DNA of 9,610 nt from Roseburia sp. (GTDB lineage Bacteria; Bacillota; Clostridia; Lachnospirales; Lachnospiraceae), in contig JAHZFL010000035.1 in NCBI GenBank assembly GCA_019421345.1, positions 1 through 9,610 of the forward strand, read 5' to 3'. The notes under the pieces are model-generated. The model saw nothing but the letters and a program-made list of their open reading frames with translations, ran no database searches and was not told where the DNA came from. Both the position numbers and the translations under genes were made by a program. Shown here one piece after another: positions 1 to 5,542 of this stretch; position 1 is the first letter of the stretch, and every line of letters begins with the position of its first letter.

Positions 1-2
1 AT

Positions 3-76
3 GTGTGCGTAGCTCAGCTGGATAGAGCACTTGGCTACGGACCAAGGTGTCGGGGGTTCGAATCCTCTCGCGCACG
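3..76 (+). tRNA. tRNA-Arg (anticodon ACG)
   Basis: A complete cloverleaf can be folded. The acceptor arm is 3-9 with 69-75, with one T-G wobble. The D-stem GCTC/GAGC is 12-15 with 25-28. The anticodon stem CTTGG/CCAAG is 30-34 with 42-46, around the loop CTACGGA. The T-arm is 52-56 with 64-68, around TTCGAAT. The anticodon ACG (37-39) reads CGN arginine codons, normally after deamination of the first A to inosine. The 3' CCA is not encoded, because GTAC follows the acceptor stem, so the CCA-adding enzyme must supply it. The promoter lies outside the window. Confidence 0.97.
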
Positions 77-82
77 TACGAA

Positions 83-118
83 GAAAGCAGAAATAAAAAT
101 ATTTCTGCTTTTTTTTGT
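83..118 (+). terminator. Intrinsic terminator after tRNA-Arg
   Basis: The inverted repeat AAGCAGAAAT (85-94) pairs with ATTTCTGCTT (101-110) around an A-rich 6-nt loop. It is followed by a run of T residues through 117. It sits seven bases behind the tRNA and is the obvious end of that transcript. Confidence 0.9.
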
Positions 119-130
119 TGATAATTACCA

Positions 131-159
131 TTGAAATCAGAGCGTAAAATGAGTAATAT
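131..159 (+). promoter_or_regulatory. Promoter of the acyltransferase gene
   Basis: A -35 box TTGAAA (131-136) and a -10 box TAATAT (154-159) are separated by exactly 17 bp, which is close to the housekeeping sigma-A consensus. The predicted start of transcription is near 166. This would give a short untranslated leader before the ribosome binding site AAGGGGAG (182-189) and the ATG at 193. It lies just after the tRNA terminator, so the gene is transcribed independently. Confidence 0.75.
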
Positions 160-192
160 ACATGATTATGTATGAGAGCATAAGGGGAGATC

Positions 193-1200
193 ATGGAGGA
201 AAAACAAAGAATTGAGTTTTTAGATTATTTAAAGGCAATCTGTGTATTAATGGTCATTATCACACATTATGAATGGACGGACAAGACGTCCCCCTTTTTT
301 ACCATGCTGATCAACATGGCAGTTCCGGTATTCATGATTATCAGCGGTTATAATTTTGCAATGTCGAATCGCAAAAAGGCGGAGGGAAGGCTTGGAAAAA
401 TGTATGGCTGGGAGATGATGAAGCCAAAGCTGATCCGGTTTTTAGTTCCTTTTTTTGCAGTTTGTATGATCGAGATTGTTTTGCTTCTGCTTGAGCAGAG
501 GGAAGTTCATCTCCTTCGGATCTTTTTGCTGGGTGGATATGGTCCGGGAAGCTATTATGTGCCTGTTATGATGCAACTGTTGATTATTTTTCCGATCATT
601 TATCTGCTGATTGAAAAGAATGCGACGTTAGGACTTACAGCGGCGGCAATCGCAAATCTTTTATTTGAGGCTGCGATTAAGCTGTTTGAGATTGATAAGT
701 ATTATTACCGGTTAAGTATTGGGAGATATTTGCTGTTAATTGCGTTTGGGTGCTATTTGTACCTTTATCCCGATCGCCGGATGAAGCGTTATCAGATGCT
801 GCTGATGTTTTTTGCGGGACTTTCTTATTTAATAGCAGTATTTGGATTTGATCAGGAGCTTTTGCTGTTTGAATATTGGAAGACGACGGCTATGCCGGTG
901 GCATTTTATATTTTTCCGATCGTGATTCTTCTATTCCGCAGATTTTATCACAGCAGGATCCCAGGAACGCTTGGTAAGCTTTTAAGATGGATGGGACAAG
1001 CCTCCTATCATATTTTTTTGGCACAAATGGTATACTATCATTTTAAACTGGGAGGTCCGATCATGGAGGCGGCATGGTATGTGGCAGTACCGTTTAATAT
1101 TTTAATTTCCGTTCCGGCCGGGCTGGCATTTTATGAGCTGGACCGTTTGTGTATGGGAAAAATAAAACAGGTGAAGCGTCGTGAAAAAGTAATTGTCTAG
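193..1200 (+). CDS. Acyltransferase family 3 membrane protein (OafA/YrhL-like)
   Basis: This 335-residue protein is almost entirely hydrophobic, with roughly ten predicted membrane helices (about residues 12-27, 35-55, 82-101, 122-140, 146-164, 175-191, 201-218, 233-249, 266-282 and 295-316). The N-terminus has the acyltransferase-3 signature FLDYLKAICVLMVIITHY (residues 9-26); the histidine in ITHY (H25) is the family's presumed catalytic residue. The C-terminal motif GQASYHIFLAQ (268-278) also fits. Members transfer acetyl or other acyl groups from the cytoplasm to sugars of surface polysaccharides or peptidoglycan; the acceptor here cannot be told. Length is normal for a member without the extracellular SGNH domain. 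The start at 193 is fixed by AAGGGGAG seven bases before it. No glycan-synthesis gene lies nearby, so the target is open. Family assignment is firm; substrate is unknown. Confidence 0.88.
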   Translation: MEEKQRIEFLDYLKAICVLMVIITHYEWTDKTSPFFTMLINMAVPVFMIISGYNFAMSNRKKAEGRLGKMYGWEMMKPKLIRFLVPFFAVCMIEIVLLLLEQREVHLLRIFLLGGYGPGSYYVPVMMQLLIIFPIIYLLIEKNATLGLTAAAIANLLFEAAIKLFEIDKYYYRLSIGRYLLLIAFGCYLYLYPDRRMKRYQMLLMFFAGLSYLIAVFGFDQELLLFEYWKTTAMPVAFYIFPIVILLFRRFYHSRIPGTLGKLLRWMGQASYHIFLAQMVYYHFKLGGPIMEAAWYVAVPFNILISVPAGLAFYELDRLCMGKIKQVKRREKVIV

Positions 1201-1210
1201 CGTGCGGGCA

Positions 1211-1239
1211 TTGCCAAATAGAGAAAACAAGTATAAAAT
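1211..1239 (+). promoter_or_regulatory. Probable promoter of the CRP-like fusion gene
   Basis: A -35-like TTGCCA (1211-1216) and a -10-like TAAAAT (1234-1239) are 17 bp apart. An overlapping reading TATAAA (1232-1237) would have 15 bp spacing. No terminator was found between the acyltransferase stop and this point, so some readthrough from upstream is also possible. Confidence 0.5.
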
Positions 1240-1292
1240 GAAAAGATAATAAAAAGAACTTTTACGAATAAGAAAAAGGAGCAGGAAATCAG

Positions 1293-3587
1293 ATGGAAGG
1301 TATGGCTACAGTAAAGGTACAAAAGGGGCAGACGATTGTAAAGCAGAAGGATAAGGTACATAAGTGGTATCTGATTTTGGAAGGCACGGTAATTCAGCGT
1401 AATTCGTATGCGAGAGTGATGCTTGGAAAGGATGCGGTAATCGGTATATCGGAAAGTGACCGTTATCTGTGTGATTACATAGCAGCAGAGGACTGTACGC
1501 TGGCAGCGTTTCCTTTTGGGAATGCAGATGATCTAAGGTCAGCGATTCATGGGCAGGCAAGTATCAGGAGCACATTGCTTCGTGCAGCGCTCAATCAACG
1601 CCAGTTGCTTCTTAGAACTTATATGGCGTTTTATAATCTTGTCAGACAGTTTCATTCATTTGTGGAGAACCAGTATAATGATTATACGGCTTTTTGTGAG
1701 AGCTACCATCTGGAGGAGCAGGATTTTACACGAATGAATAACTTTAAGCCGCTTGAGATGGTTCACCGCGCGGAGAGCTGGGAGGTAAATAACAGCGCAA
1801 GCCTGACAGGAGGCTATCTGGAGGAGTATTTAAAATTAATGCAGAAGGATGACAGTATGTGCATTGGAGCGATCATGGAATGCTGTTATCAGACGAGACG
1901 TGTAACACAGGGAATTATCGAGATGGCAGAATATTTAAGCTATCACAAGGACATTCTGCTTTCTGTCTCGGAAAATGATATTTTTGCGCTGTATTATGAG
2001 CTGCTTCTGGATGCTAGGGCAAAAAATTATAATTTAAAGCCTCTGACCGATAACATGGACCGGATGGCGGAGATCATCAAAAAGCTTGGAATTTATGAGG
2101 AGAAGCTGATTGCAGCGCGGATCGATGCTTATCGCAGTCAGGATTTTCAATCACCGGATGGTGTCTATGCAGAGCCGGAGGCGACTGCTGGGGAAGCGGA
2201 CGGTATGAAAAAGGAGGCGGAAGCAGGTGAGGATTGCCTGATGCATATTCTTTCTTTTGCAGACTGTAAGGATGAGGAGAAGCAGGAGATGCGGGGGCTC
2301 ATTCAAAAGTATTTTAATCTTCCCGATGTCTCATCCACGGAACCGGAGGTGTACGGTCTTCGTAAGCGCTTGACACAGAGCTTTTATGACGTATACCAGA
2401 GAGTATTTTTAAAGGTAGTAAAGGATGAGAGTCAGCTTACCCCGATCCTTGAGATGTTTTTGAATTTCGGCTTTATGGATGTGCAGATGGCAGGAGAGGA
2501 GAATGCCAATATCTTGTATGATCTGACGGAGCATCTGCATGTCTGCCGTTCGGAGCATGTTTATACGATTTATGATTGGTTAAAGAGTGTTTATCAGGGG
2601 AAGAACGAACCGTCGAAGAACGAGTTTGATATGGATTATCCGGCATATCTGGCAGATCTGAAGAAAAACGGTAAGATCACACAGGAACAGCAGCGCAAGC
2701 TTATGGAAAATAATGAGTCTAAGGTGCGCTATGAGCTTCAGAATATGTTTGTCAGCGGCAATCGTGTCACCTACGGAAAGATTTCAACGTTCTGTCCGAT
2801 TCTGGCAGAGTATGATCTGATCAATGCGATTGATAAAATGCTTGTGACAGCGCAGAAGCTGGAGGCTGCGCTGGATAAGGTGCGTGCCATTGATTATTCC
2901 GTATTTTATCGTGAAGTACAATTTTCAGATCCGGATCATGGCATTAACCGGGAACTTATTATGAAAGAAATTCTGCCGGATATTATTTTAATGCCGAATG
3001 CGGGAACAAGAGCGCAGATGTGGCAGGAGACGGCGGGCGTCAGACGTGATACCTCCGCGAGATTTTTATTCCCGATTTTTACAGCGGTAGATCTAGAGGA
3101 TATGATGATCGATACAATGGGACGATACCGTTGGGAGATCTGCAGAAAGATTCAAGGTGTTCGCTGGAATGATATACGCGAGAAGTCTCTGACTGCGGAA
3201 TACTGCGATTATTTGCAGTTTTACCGTAAGAACCATGATCTTTCACAGGAGGCAAAGGAGAAGATCAAGAGTGCGCTGCTGCGCGGCAGAAATAATTATC
3301 GTGAGGTGTTTGTTAAGGATTATCAGAATTGGATCAAGTATGAATCGAAGGGCAGCTATCGCTTGAATAAGGTGACGAGAGAGATCATGCTAAGCTATTG
3401 TCCGTTTGCGCGTTCCATTCGTCAGGAGCTCGTAACGAATCCCATGTATGAGGGAGCGCTTCATAGATTTGACATCAGTAATGCGAAAAAGGTGCAGCGG
3501 ATTCAAGGCGTTTATGATAAGTATCAAAAGGCAGGAGGTGTGCTGACACAGGAGCTGGAGGAAAATCTGGATTATTACAGTTTATAA
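1293..3587 (+). CDS. Large protein with N-terminal CRP-like (cNMP-binding-type) domain and unassigned C-terminus
   Basis: The protein has 764 residues. Residues about 5-78 look like the beta-roll of CRP/cNMP-binding domains: KGQTIVKQKD, then WYLILEGTV (25-33), then a long strand ending in AAEDCTLAAFPF (64-75). The Gly-Glu and Arg residues of the usual cyclic-nucleotide phosphate cassette are not visible where expected, so binding of cAMP or cGMP is doubtful. No helix-turn-helix is recognisable. Residues about 90-285 are predicted mostly helical. A charged, low-complexity linker rich in Glu and Ala lies at about 286-316. Residues 317-764 form another large soluble region with a Trp/Arg-rich core, including MPNAGTRAQMWQE (567-579) and GRYRWEICRKIQGVRWND (610-627), which I cannot assign. 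No signal peptide or membrane helix is seen, so it is probably cytoplasmic. The start at 1293 follows AAAAAGGAG (1273-1281). Function unknown. Confidence 0.85.
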   Translation: MEGMATVKVQKGQTIVKQKDKVHKWYLILEGTVIQRNSYARVMLGKDAVIGISESDRYLCDYIAAEDCTLAAFPFGNADDLRSAIHGQASIRSTLLRAALNQRQLLLRTYMAFYNLVRQFHSFVENQYNDYTAFCESYHLEEQDFTRMNNFKPLEMVHRAESWEVNNSASLTGGYLEEYLKLMQKDDSMCIGAIMECCYQTRRVTQGIIEMAEYLSYHKDILLSVSENDIFALYYELLLDARAKNYNLKPLTDNMDRMAEIIKKLGIYEEKLIAARIDAYRSQDFQSPDGVYAEPEATAGEADGMKKEAEAGEDCLMHILSFADCKDEEKQEMRGLIQKYFNLPDVSSTEPEVYGLRKRLTQSFYDVYQRVFLKVVKDESQLTPILEMFLNFGFMDVQMAGEENANILYDLTEHLHVCRSEHVYTIYDWLKSVYQGKNEPSKNEFDMDYPAYLADLKKNGKITQEQQRKLMENNESKVRYELQNMFVSGNRVTYGKISTFCPILAEYDLINAIDKMLVTAQKLEAALDKVRAIDYSVFYREVQFSDPDHGINRELIMKEILPDIILMPNAGTRAQMWQETAGVRRDTSARFLFPIFTAVDLEDMMIDTMGRYRWEICRKIQGVRWNDIREKSLTAEYCDYLQFYRKNHDLSQEAKEKIKSALLRGRNNYREVFVKDYQNWIKYESKGSYRLNKVTREIMLSYCPFARSIRQELVTNPMYEGALHRFDISNAKKVQRIQGVYDKYQKAGGVLTQELEENLDYYSL

Positions 3588-3605
3588 TGGTATTTTTTTA
3601 CAGGG

Positions 3606-3640
3606 AAGGAGCAGCAATTATGCGTATATTTTTTGCGTAA
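3606..3640 (+). other. Mini-ORF MRIFFA with its own ribosome binding site
   Basis: AAGGAG (3606-3611) lies eight bases before an ATG (3620-3622) that opens a six-codon frame, MRIFFA, ending in TAA at 3638-3640. Spacing and Shine-Dalgarno strength match those of real starts in this window. It could be a leader peptide for the gene at 3709, a relic of a decayed gene, or chance. No run of a single amino acid that would suggest classical attenuation is present. Confidence 0.3.
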
Positions 3641-3672
3641 TTCCAAATAATATCCTTGCGTAAGCAAATAAT
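3633..3672 (+). repeat. Imperfect direct repeat TTGCGTAA-n-CAAATAAT (two copies)
   Basis: Copy one reads TTGCGTAA TTC CAAATAAT (3633-3651). Copy two reads TTGCGTAA G CAAATAAT (3656-3672). Sixteen bases are identical in both and only the central spacer differs (three bases versus one). The start-to-start distance is 23 bp. The pair lies between the 764-residue gene and the small repeat-rich gene. It could be a tandem protein-binding site or the trace of a small duplication. Confidence 0.7.
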
Positions 3673-3676
3673 GCAA

Positions 3677-3694
3677 CGGCAGAAGGATCTGCCG
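3677..3694 (+). promoter_or_regulatory. GC-rich hairpin before the small repeat-rich gene
   Basis: CGGCAG (3677-3682) and CTGCCG (3689-3694) form a perfect 6-bp stem around the loop AAGGAT. No T-run follows, so it is not an intrinsic terminator. The loop carries a Shine-Dalgarno-like AAGGA placed eight bases before the ATG at 3697, while the stronger GGAGG for the ATG at 3709 lies just outside the stem. It might influence which start is used or stabilise the RNA; this is inference. Confidence 0.45.
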
Positions 3695-3708
3695 GAATGG
3701 AGGAAAAA

Positions 3709-3894
3709 ATGGCAAAAAACGCAGATAATAAGTCTTCTAACTGTAGAAACAGCTATGAGAACGTAAGCGGAAGCAACGGTACAGGCTCTAACAGCACAGG
3801 CTCTAACAGCACAGGACAGAACACAACAGGTTCTGACAGCACCGGAAGCAAGAATAAGTCTTCCAATAAGACGTCAAACGTATCCGGTAAGTAA
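3709..3894 (+). CDS. Small Ser/Asn/Thr/Gly-rich repeat protein, hypothetical
   Basis: The product has 61 residues, starting MAKNADNKSSNC and ending KTSNVSGK. It is dominated by Ser, Asn, Thr, Gly and Lys, with a single Cys. The middle is a run of five-residue units of the type GSNST. It has no hydrophobic segment and no signal peptide, and is likely unstructured. I chose the ATG at 3709 because TGGAGG (3698-3703) lies five bases before it; the in-frame ATG at 3697 would add MEEK and would depend on the weaker AAGGA in the hairpin loop. The gene has no clear promoter of its own and no terminator separates it from the 764-residue gene, so co-transcription is plausible. A strong terminator follows. 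The clean Shine-Dalgarno and terminator argue that it is a real gene. Function is unknown; a spore, coat or stress-related role would be speculation. Confidence 0.65.
   Translation: MAKNADNKSSNCRNSYENVSGSNGTGSNSTGSNSTGQNTTGSDSTGSKNKSSNKTSNVSGK
3769..3843 (+). repeat. 15-bp in-frame tandem repeat (five units)
   Basis: Five consecutive 15-bp units encode GSNGT, GSNST, GSNST, GQNTT and GSDST. Units two and three (3784-3798 and 3799-3813) are identical at the DNA level; the others differ by several bases. The period keeps the reading frame, so unit number could change by slippage without breaking the gene. Confidence 0.9.
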
Positions 3895-3944
3895 GAGACC
3901 GATTGGCACGAAGTGTAAGACAACTGCATAAGATGTAAAAAGCG

Positions 3945-3982
3945 AAAACAGATTACAGAGTCAGCTTTGTAATCTGTTTTTT
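3945..3982 (+). terminator. Strong intrinsic terminator
   Basis: AAAACAGATTACA (3945-3957) pairs perfectly with TGTAATCTGTTTT (3968-3980). Three more pairs, one of them G-T, bring the stem to 16 bp, closed by a TCAG loop (3961-3964). Six T residues (3977-3982) end it. The left arm begins with A residues, so it could also act on the opposite strand, although no gene faces it. Confidence 0.92.
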
Positions 3983-4005
3983 AAACGGTAAAGCGGAGGT
4001 ATGTG

Positions 4006-4311
4006 ATGAGGTTTCAGATGATTCATCCCAGAGAGATCGCGCATATTCAAAAGCACAGAGGGGCGCTTGTGATCGATGTGCGTGAGCCGGAAAAATATGC
4101 GCAGGAGCATTTCAAAGGGGCAAGAAATATTCCCTACGAGGAGCTTGAACGGTGTCTTTGCAGACTGCCGGCACGACCGATGATTTTGTATTGTGAGTAT
4201 GGGAGTACAAGTCTGCTCGCGGCGCGCAAATTAGGTGCAGAAGGCTATGAGGTGTATACGGTGATCGGGGGATTTGATGCGATGAGGCATATGATTTCCA
4301 TTGACAGATAA
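4006..4311 (+). CDS. Single-domain rhodanese-like protein
   Basis: This 101-residue protein is one complete rhodanese domain. It has the N-terminal motif VIDVREPEKYAQEHFKGARNIP (from about residue 22, written here in the family's usual order of DVRE, then GA-NIP) and the active-site loop CEYGSTS with Cys63 as the persulfide-carrying residue, followed by a helix and the closing GGFDAM. Family members move sulfur from thiosulfate or persulfides to acceptors in the cytoplasm. The loop departs from the common C-x-x-G-x-R-S form: Thr replaces the Arg that helps bind anionic substrates. I chose ATG 4006 because GGAGG (3995-3999) is six bases before it; GTG 4003 is in frame but too close, and ATG 4001 meets a stop at once. 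The gene starts straight after a terminator, so its transcription is puzzling. Substrate unknown. Confidence 0.85.
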   Translation: MRFQMIHPREIAHIQKHRGALVIDVREPEKYAQEHFKGARNIPYEELERCLCRLPARPMILYCEYGSTSLLAARKLGAEGYEVYTVIGGFDAMRHMISIDR

Positions 4312-4329
4312 TTTTAGAACAGATAATAT
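4301..4329 (+). promoter_or_regulatory. Promoter of the methyltransferase-to-phosphoesterase operon
   Basis: The -35 box TTGACA (4301-4306) is a perfect consensus and the -10 box TAATAT (4324-4329) has five of six consensus bases, at the optimal 17-bp spacing. The -35 box overlaps the last codons of the rhodanese gene. Transcription should start near 4336, shortly before the ribosome binding site AAAAGGAG (4357-4364). Confidence 0.82.
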
Positions 4330-4369
4330 ATCCTTAGGAAATTAGACGTAAAATGCAAAAGGAGATTTC

Positions 4370-5542
4370 ATGAAAACATATGAGCTCGTGGTTCCATGCC
4401 ATTTTGGTCTGGAGGCGGTATTAAAAAAAGAGATTTATGATCTTGGCTATGAGATCAGCCGGGTAGAGGACGGCAGAGTTTCTTTTGTCGGGGATGCGGA
4501 AGCAATCTGCCGTGCCAATATTTTTCTCCGCACGGCAGAGCGCGTGCTGATAGAGGTGGGAAGGTTTCGCGCGACAACATTTGAGGAGCTGTTCTGCGGA
4601 ATTAAAAATCTGGCGTGGGAGGAGTATATTCCGGCGGATGGGAAATTTTGGGTAAAGAAGGCTTCTTCTATCAGGAGTAAGCTGTTTAGCCCGTCTGATA
4701 TTCAGTCTATTGCCAAAAAGGCAATGGTGGAGCGGATGAAAAGGGAGTATCATTTAGAGTGGTTTCCGGAAAAAGGCACGGAGTATCCGGTACGCATTTT
4801 TTTGCTTAAGGATGAGGTTACAGTAACGCTCGACACATCGGGGGATTCTCTGCATAAGCGCGGTTACCGCACGATGACGAGCAAGGCGCCGCTTTCCGAG
4901 ACGCTTGCCGCTGCGCTTCTTTTGCTGACGCCGTGGAAGCCCGACCGGATCCTGGTAGACCCTTTCTGCGGGAGCGGAACATTTCCGATTGAGGCGGCAA
5001 TGCTTGCGGCAGGGATTGCTCCTGGTATGAATCGGGAATTTACCGCGGAGCAGTGGACAAACCTGATCGACCGCAGCCTATGGTATGATTCCGTAAAGGA
5101 GGCGGAGGAGCTGATACATACGGATGTACAGACGGATATTCAGGGGTATGATATTGACGGGGATGTGATTAAGGCAGCGCGTGAAAATGCAAAGCGGGCG
5201 GGGGTGGAGCATTTGATCCATTTTCAGCAGCGGCAGGTAGCTGACCTGCATCATTCCAAGAAGTACGGGTTTATCATTACGAATCCGCCGTATGGAGAGC
5301 GACTGGAGGAGAAGGAGAGTCTTCCGAAGCTTTATGAGGAGATCGGCGCTGCGTACAGAGGACTGGATGCGTGGTCGATGTATCTGATCACAAGCTATGC
5401 CGATGCGGAGCGTTATATTGGAAGAAAAGCGGACAAGAACCGCAAGATTTATAATGGCATGTTAAAAACTTATTTTTACCAGTTTATGGGGCAAAAGCCG
5501 CCAAGACGCAAAGGGGACGGGCGGCATACCGCGGAGGGATAA
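4370..5542 (+). CDS. rlmL: THUMP-domain SAM-dependent RNA N2-guanine methyltransferase (RlmL/YpsC-like)
   Basis: This 390-residue protein has the order of the RlmL N-terminal half and B. subtilis YpsC. There is a short N-terminal region, then a THUMP RNA-binding domain at about residues 50-155. Next is the family motif LHKRGYR (161-167), then a Rossmann-fold methyltransferase. The SAM-binding motif I is DPFCGSGTF (197-205) and the catalytic motif IV is NPPYGER (305-311), typical of enzymes that methylate the exocyclic amine of guanine. In E. coli this half of RlmL makes m2G2445 in 23S rRNA. The exact target in this organism is an inference, and the gene symbol is given by homology only. Length fits the single-methyltransferase version, without the C-terminal RlmK-type domain. 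AAAAGGAG five bases upstream fixes the start. It is the first gene of the operon and its stop abuts the next start. Confidence 0.9.
   Translation: MKTYELVVPCHFGLEAVLKKEIYDLGYEISRVEDGRVSFVGDAEAICRANIFLRTAERVLIEVGRFRATTFEELFCGIKNLAWEEYIPADGKFWVKKASSIRSKLFSPSDIQSIAKKAMVERMKREYHLEWFPEKGTEYPVRIFLLKDEVTVTLDTSGDSLHKRGYRTMTSKAPLSETLAAALLLLTPWKPDRILVDPFCGSGTFPIEAAMLAAGIAPGMNREFTAEQWTNLIDRSLWYDSVKEAEELIHTDVQTDIQGYDIDGDVIKAARENAKRAGVEHLIHFQQRQVADLHHSKKYGFIITNPPYGERLEEKESLPKLYEEIGAAYRGLDAWSMYLITSYADAERYIGRKADKNRKIYNGMLKTYFYQFMGQKPPRRKGDGRHTAEG

Noticed and set aside
1..120. tRNA-Arg 3' end as a phage or island attachment site
   Set aside because: No second copy of the tRNA 3' end and no integrase was seen in the window.
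3583..3588. TATAAT over the stop codon of the 764-residue gene, as a promoter for the small gene
   Set aside because: No -35 box lies 16-18 bp upstream and there is no extended -10 TG, so it is not supported as a promoter.
3769..3843. Repeat block considered as a CRISPR array
   Set aside because: The 15-bp units are contiguous, without spacers, and keep an open reading frame. They are a coding tandem repeat.
4421..4753. 110-codon minus-strand frame inside the RNA methyltransferase gene
   Set aside because: It is fully covered by the THUMP-containing gene and shows no motif or start signal.
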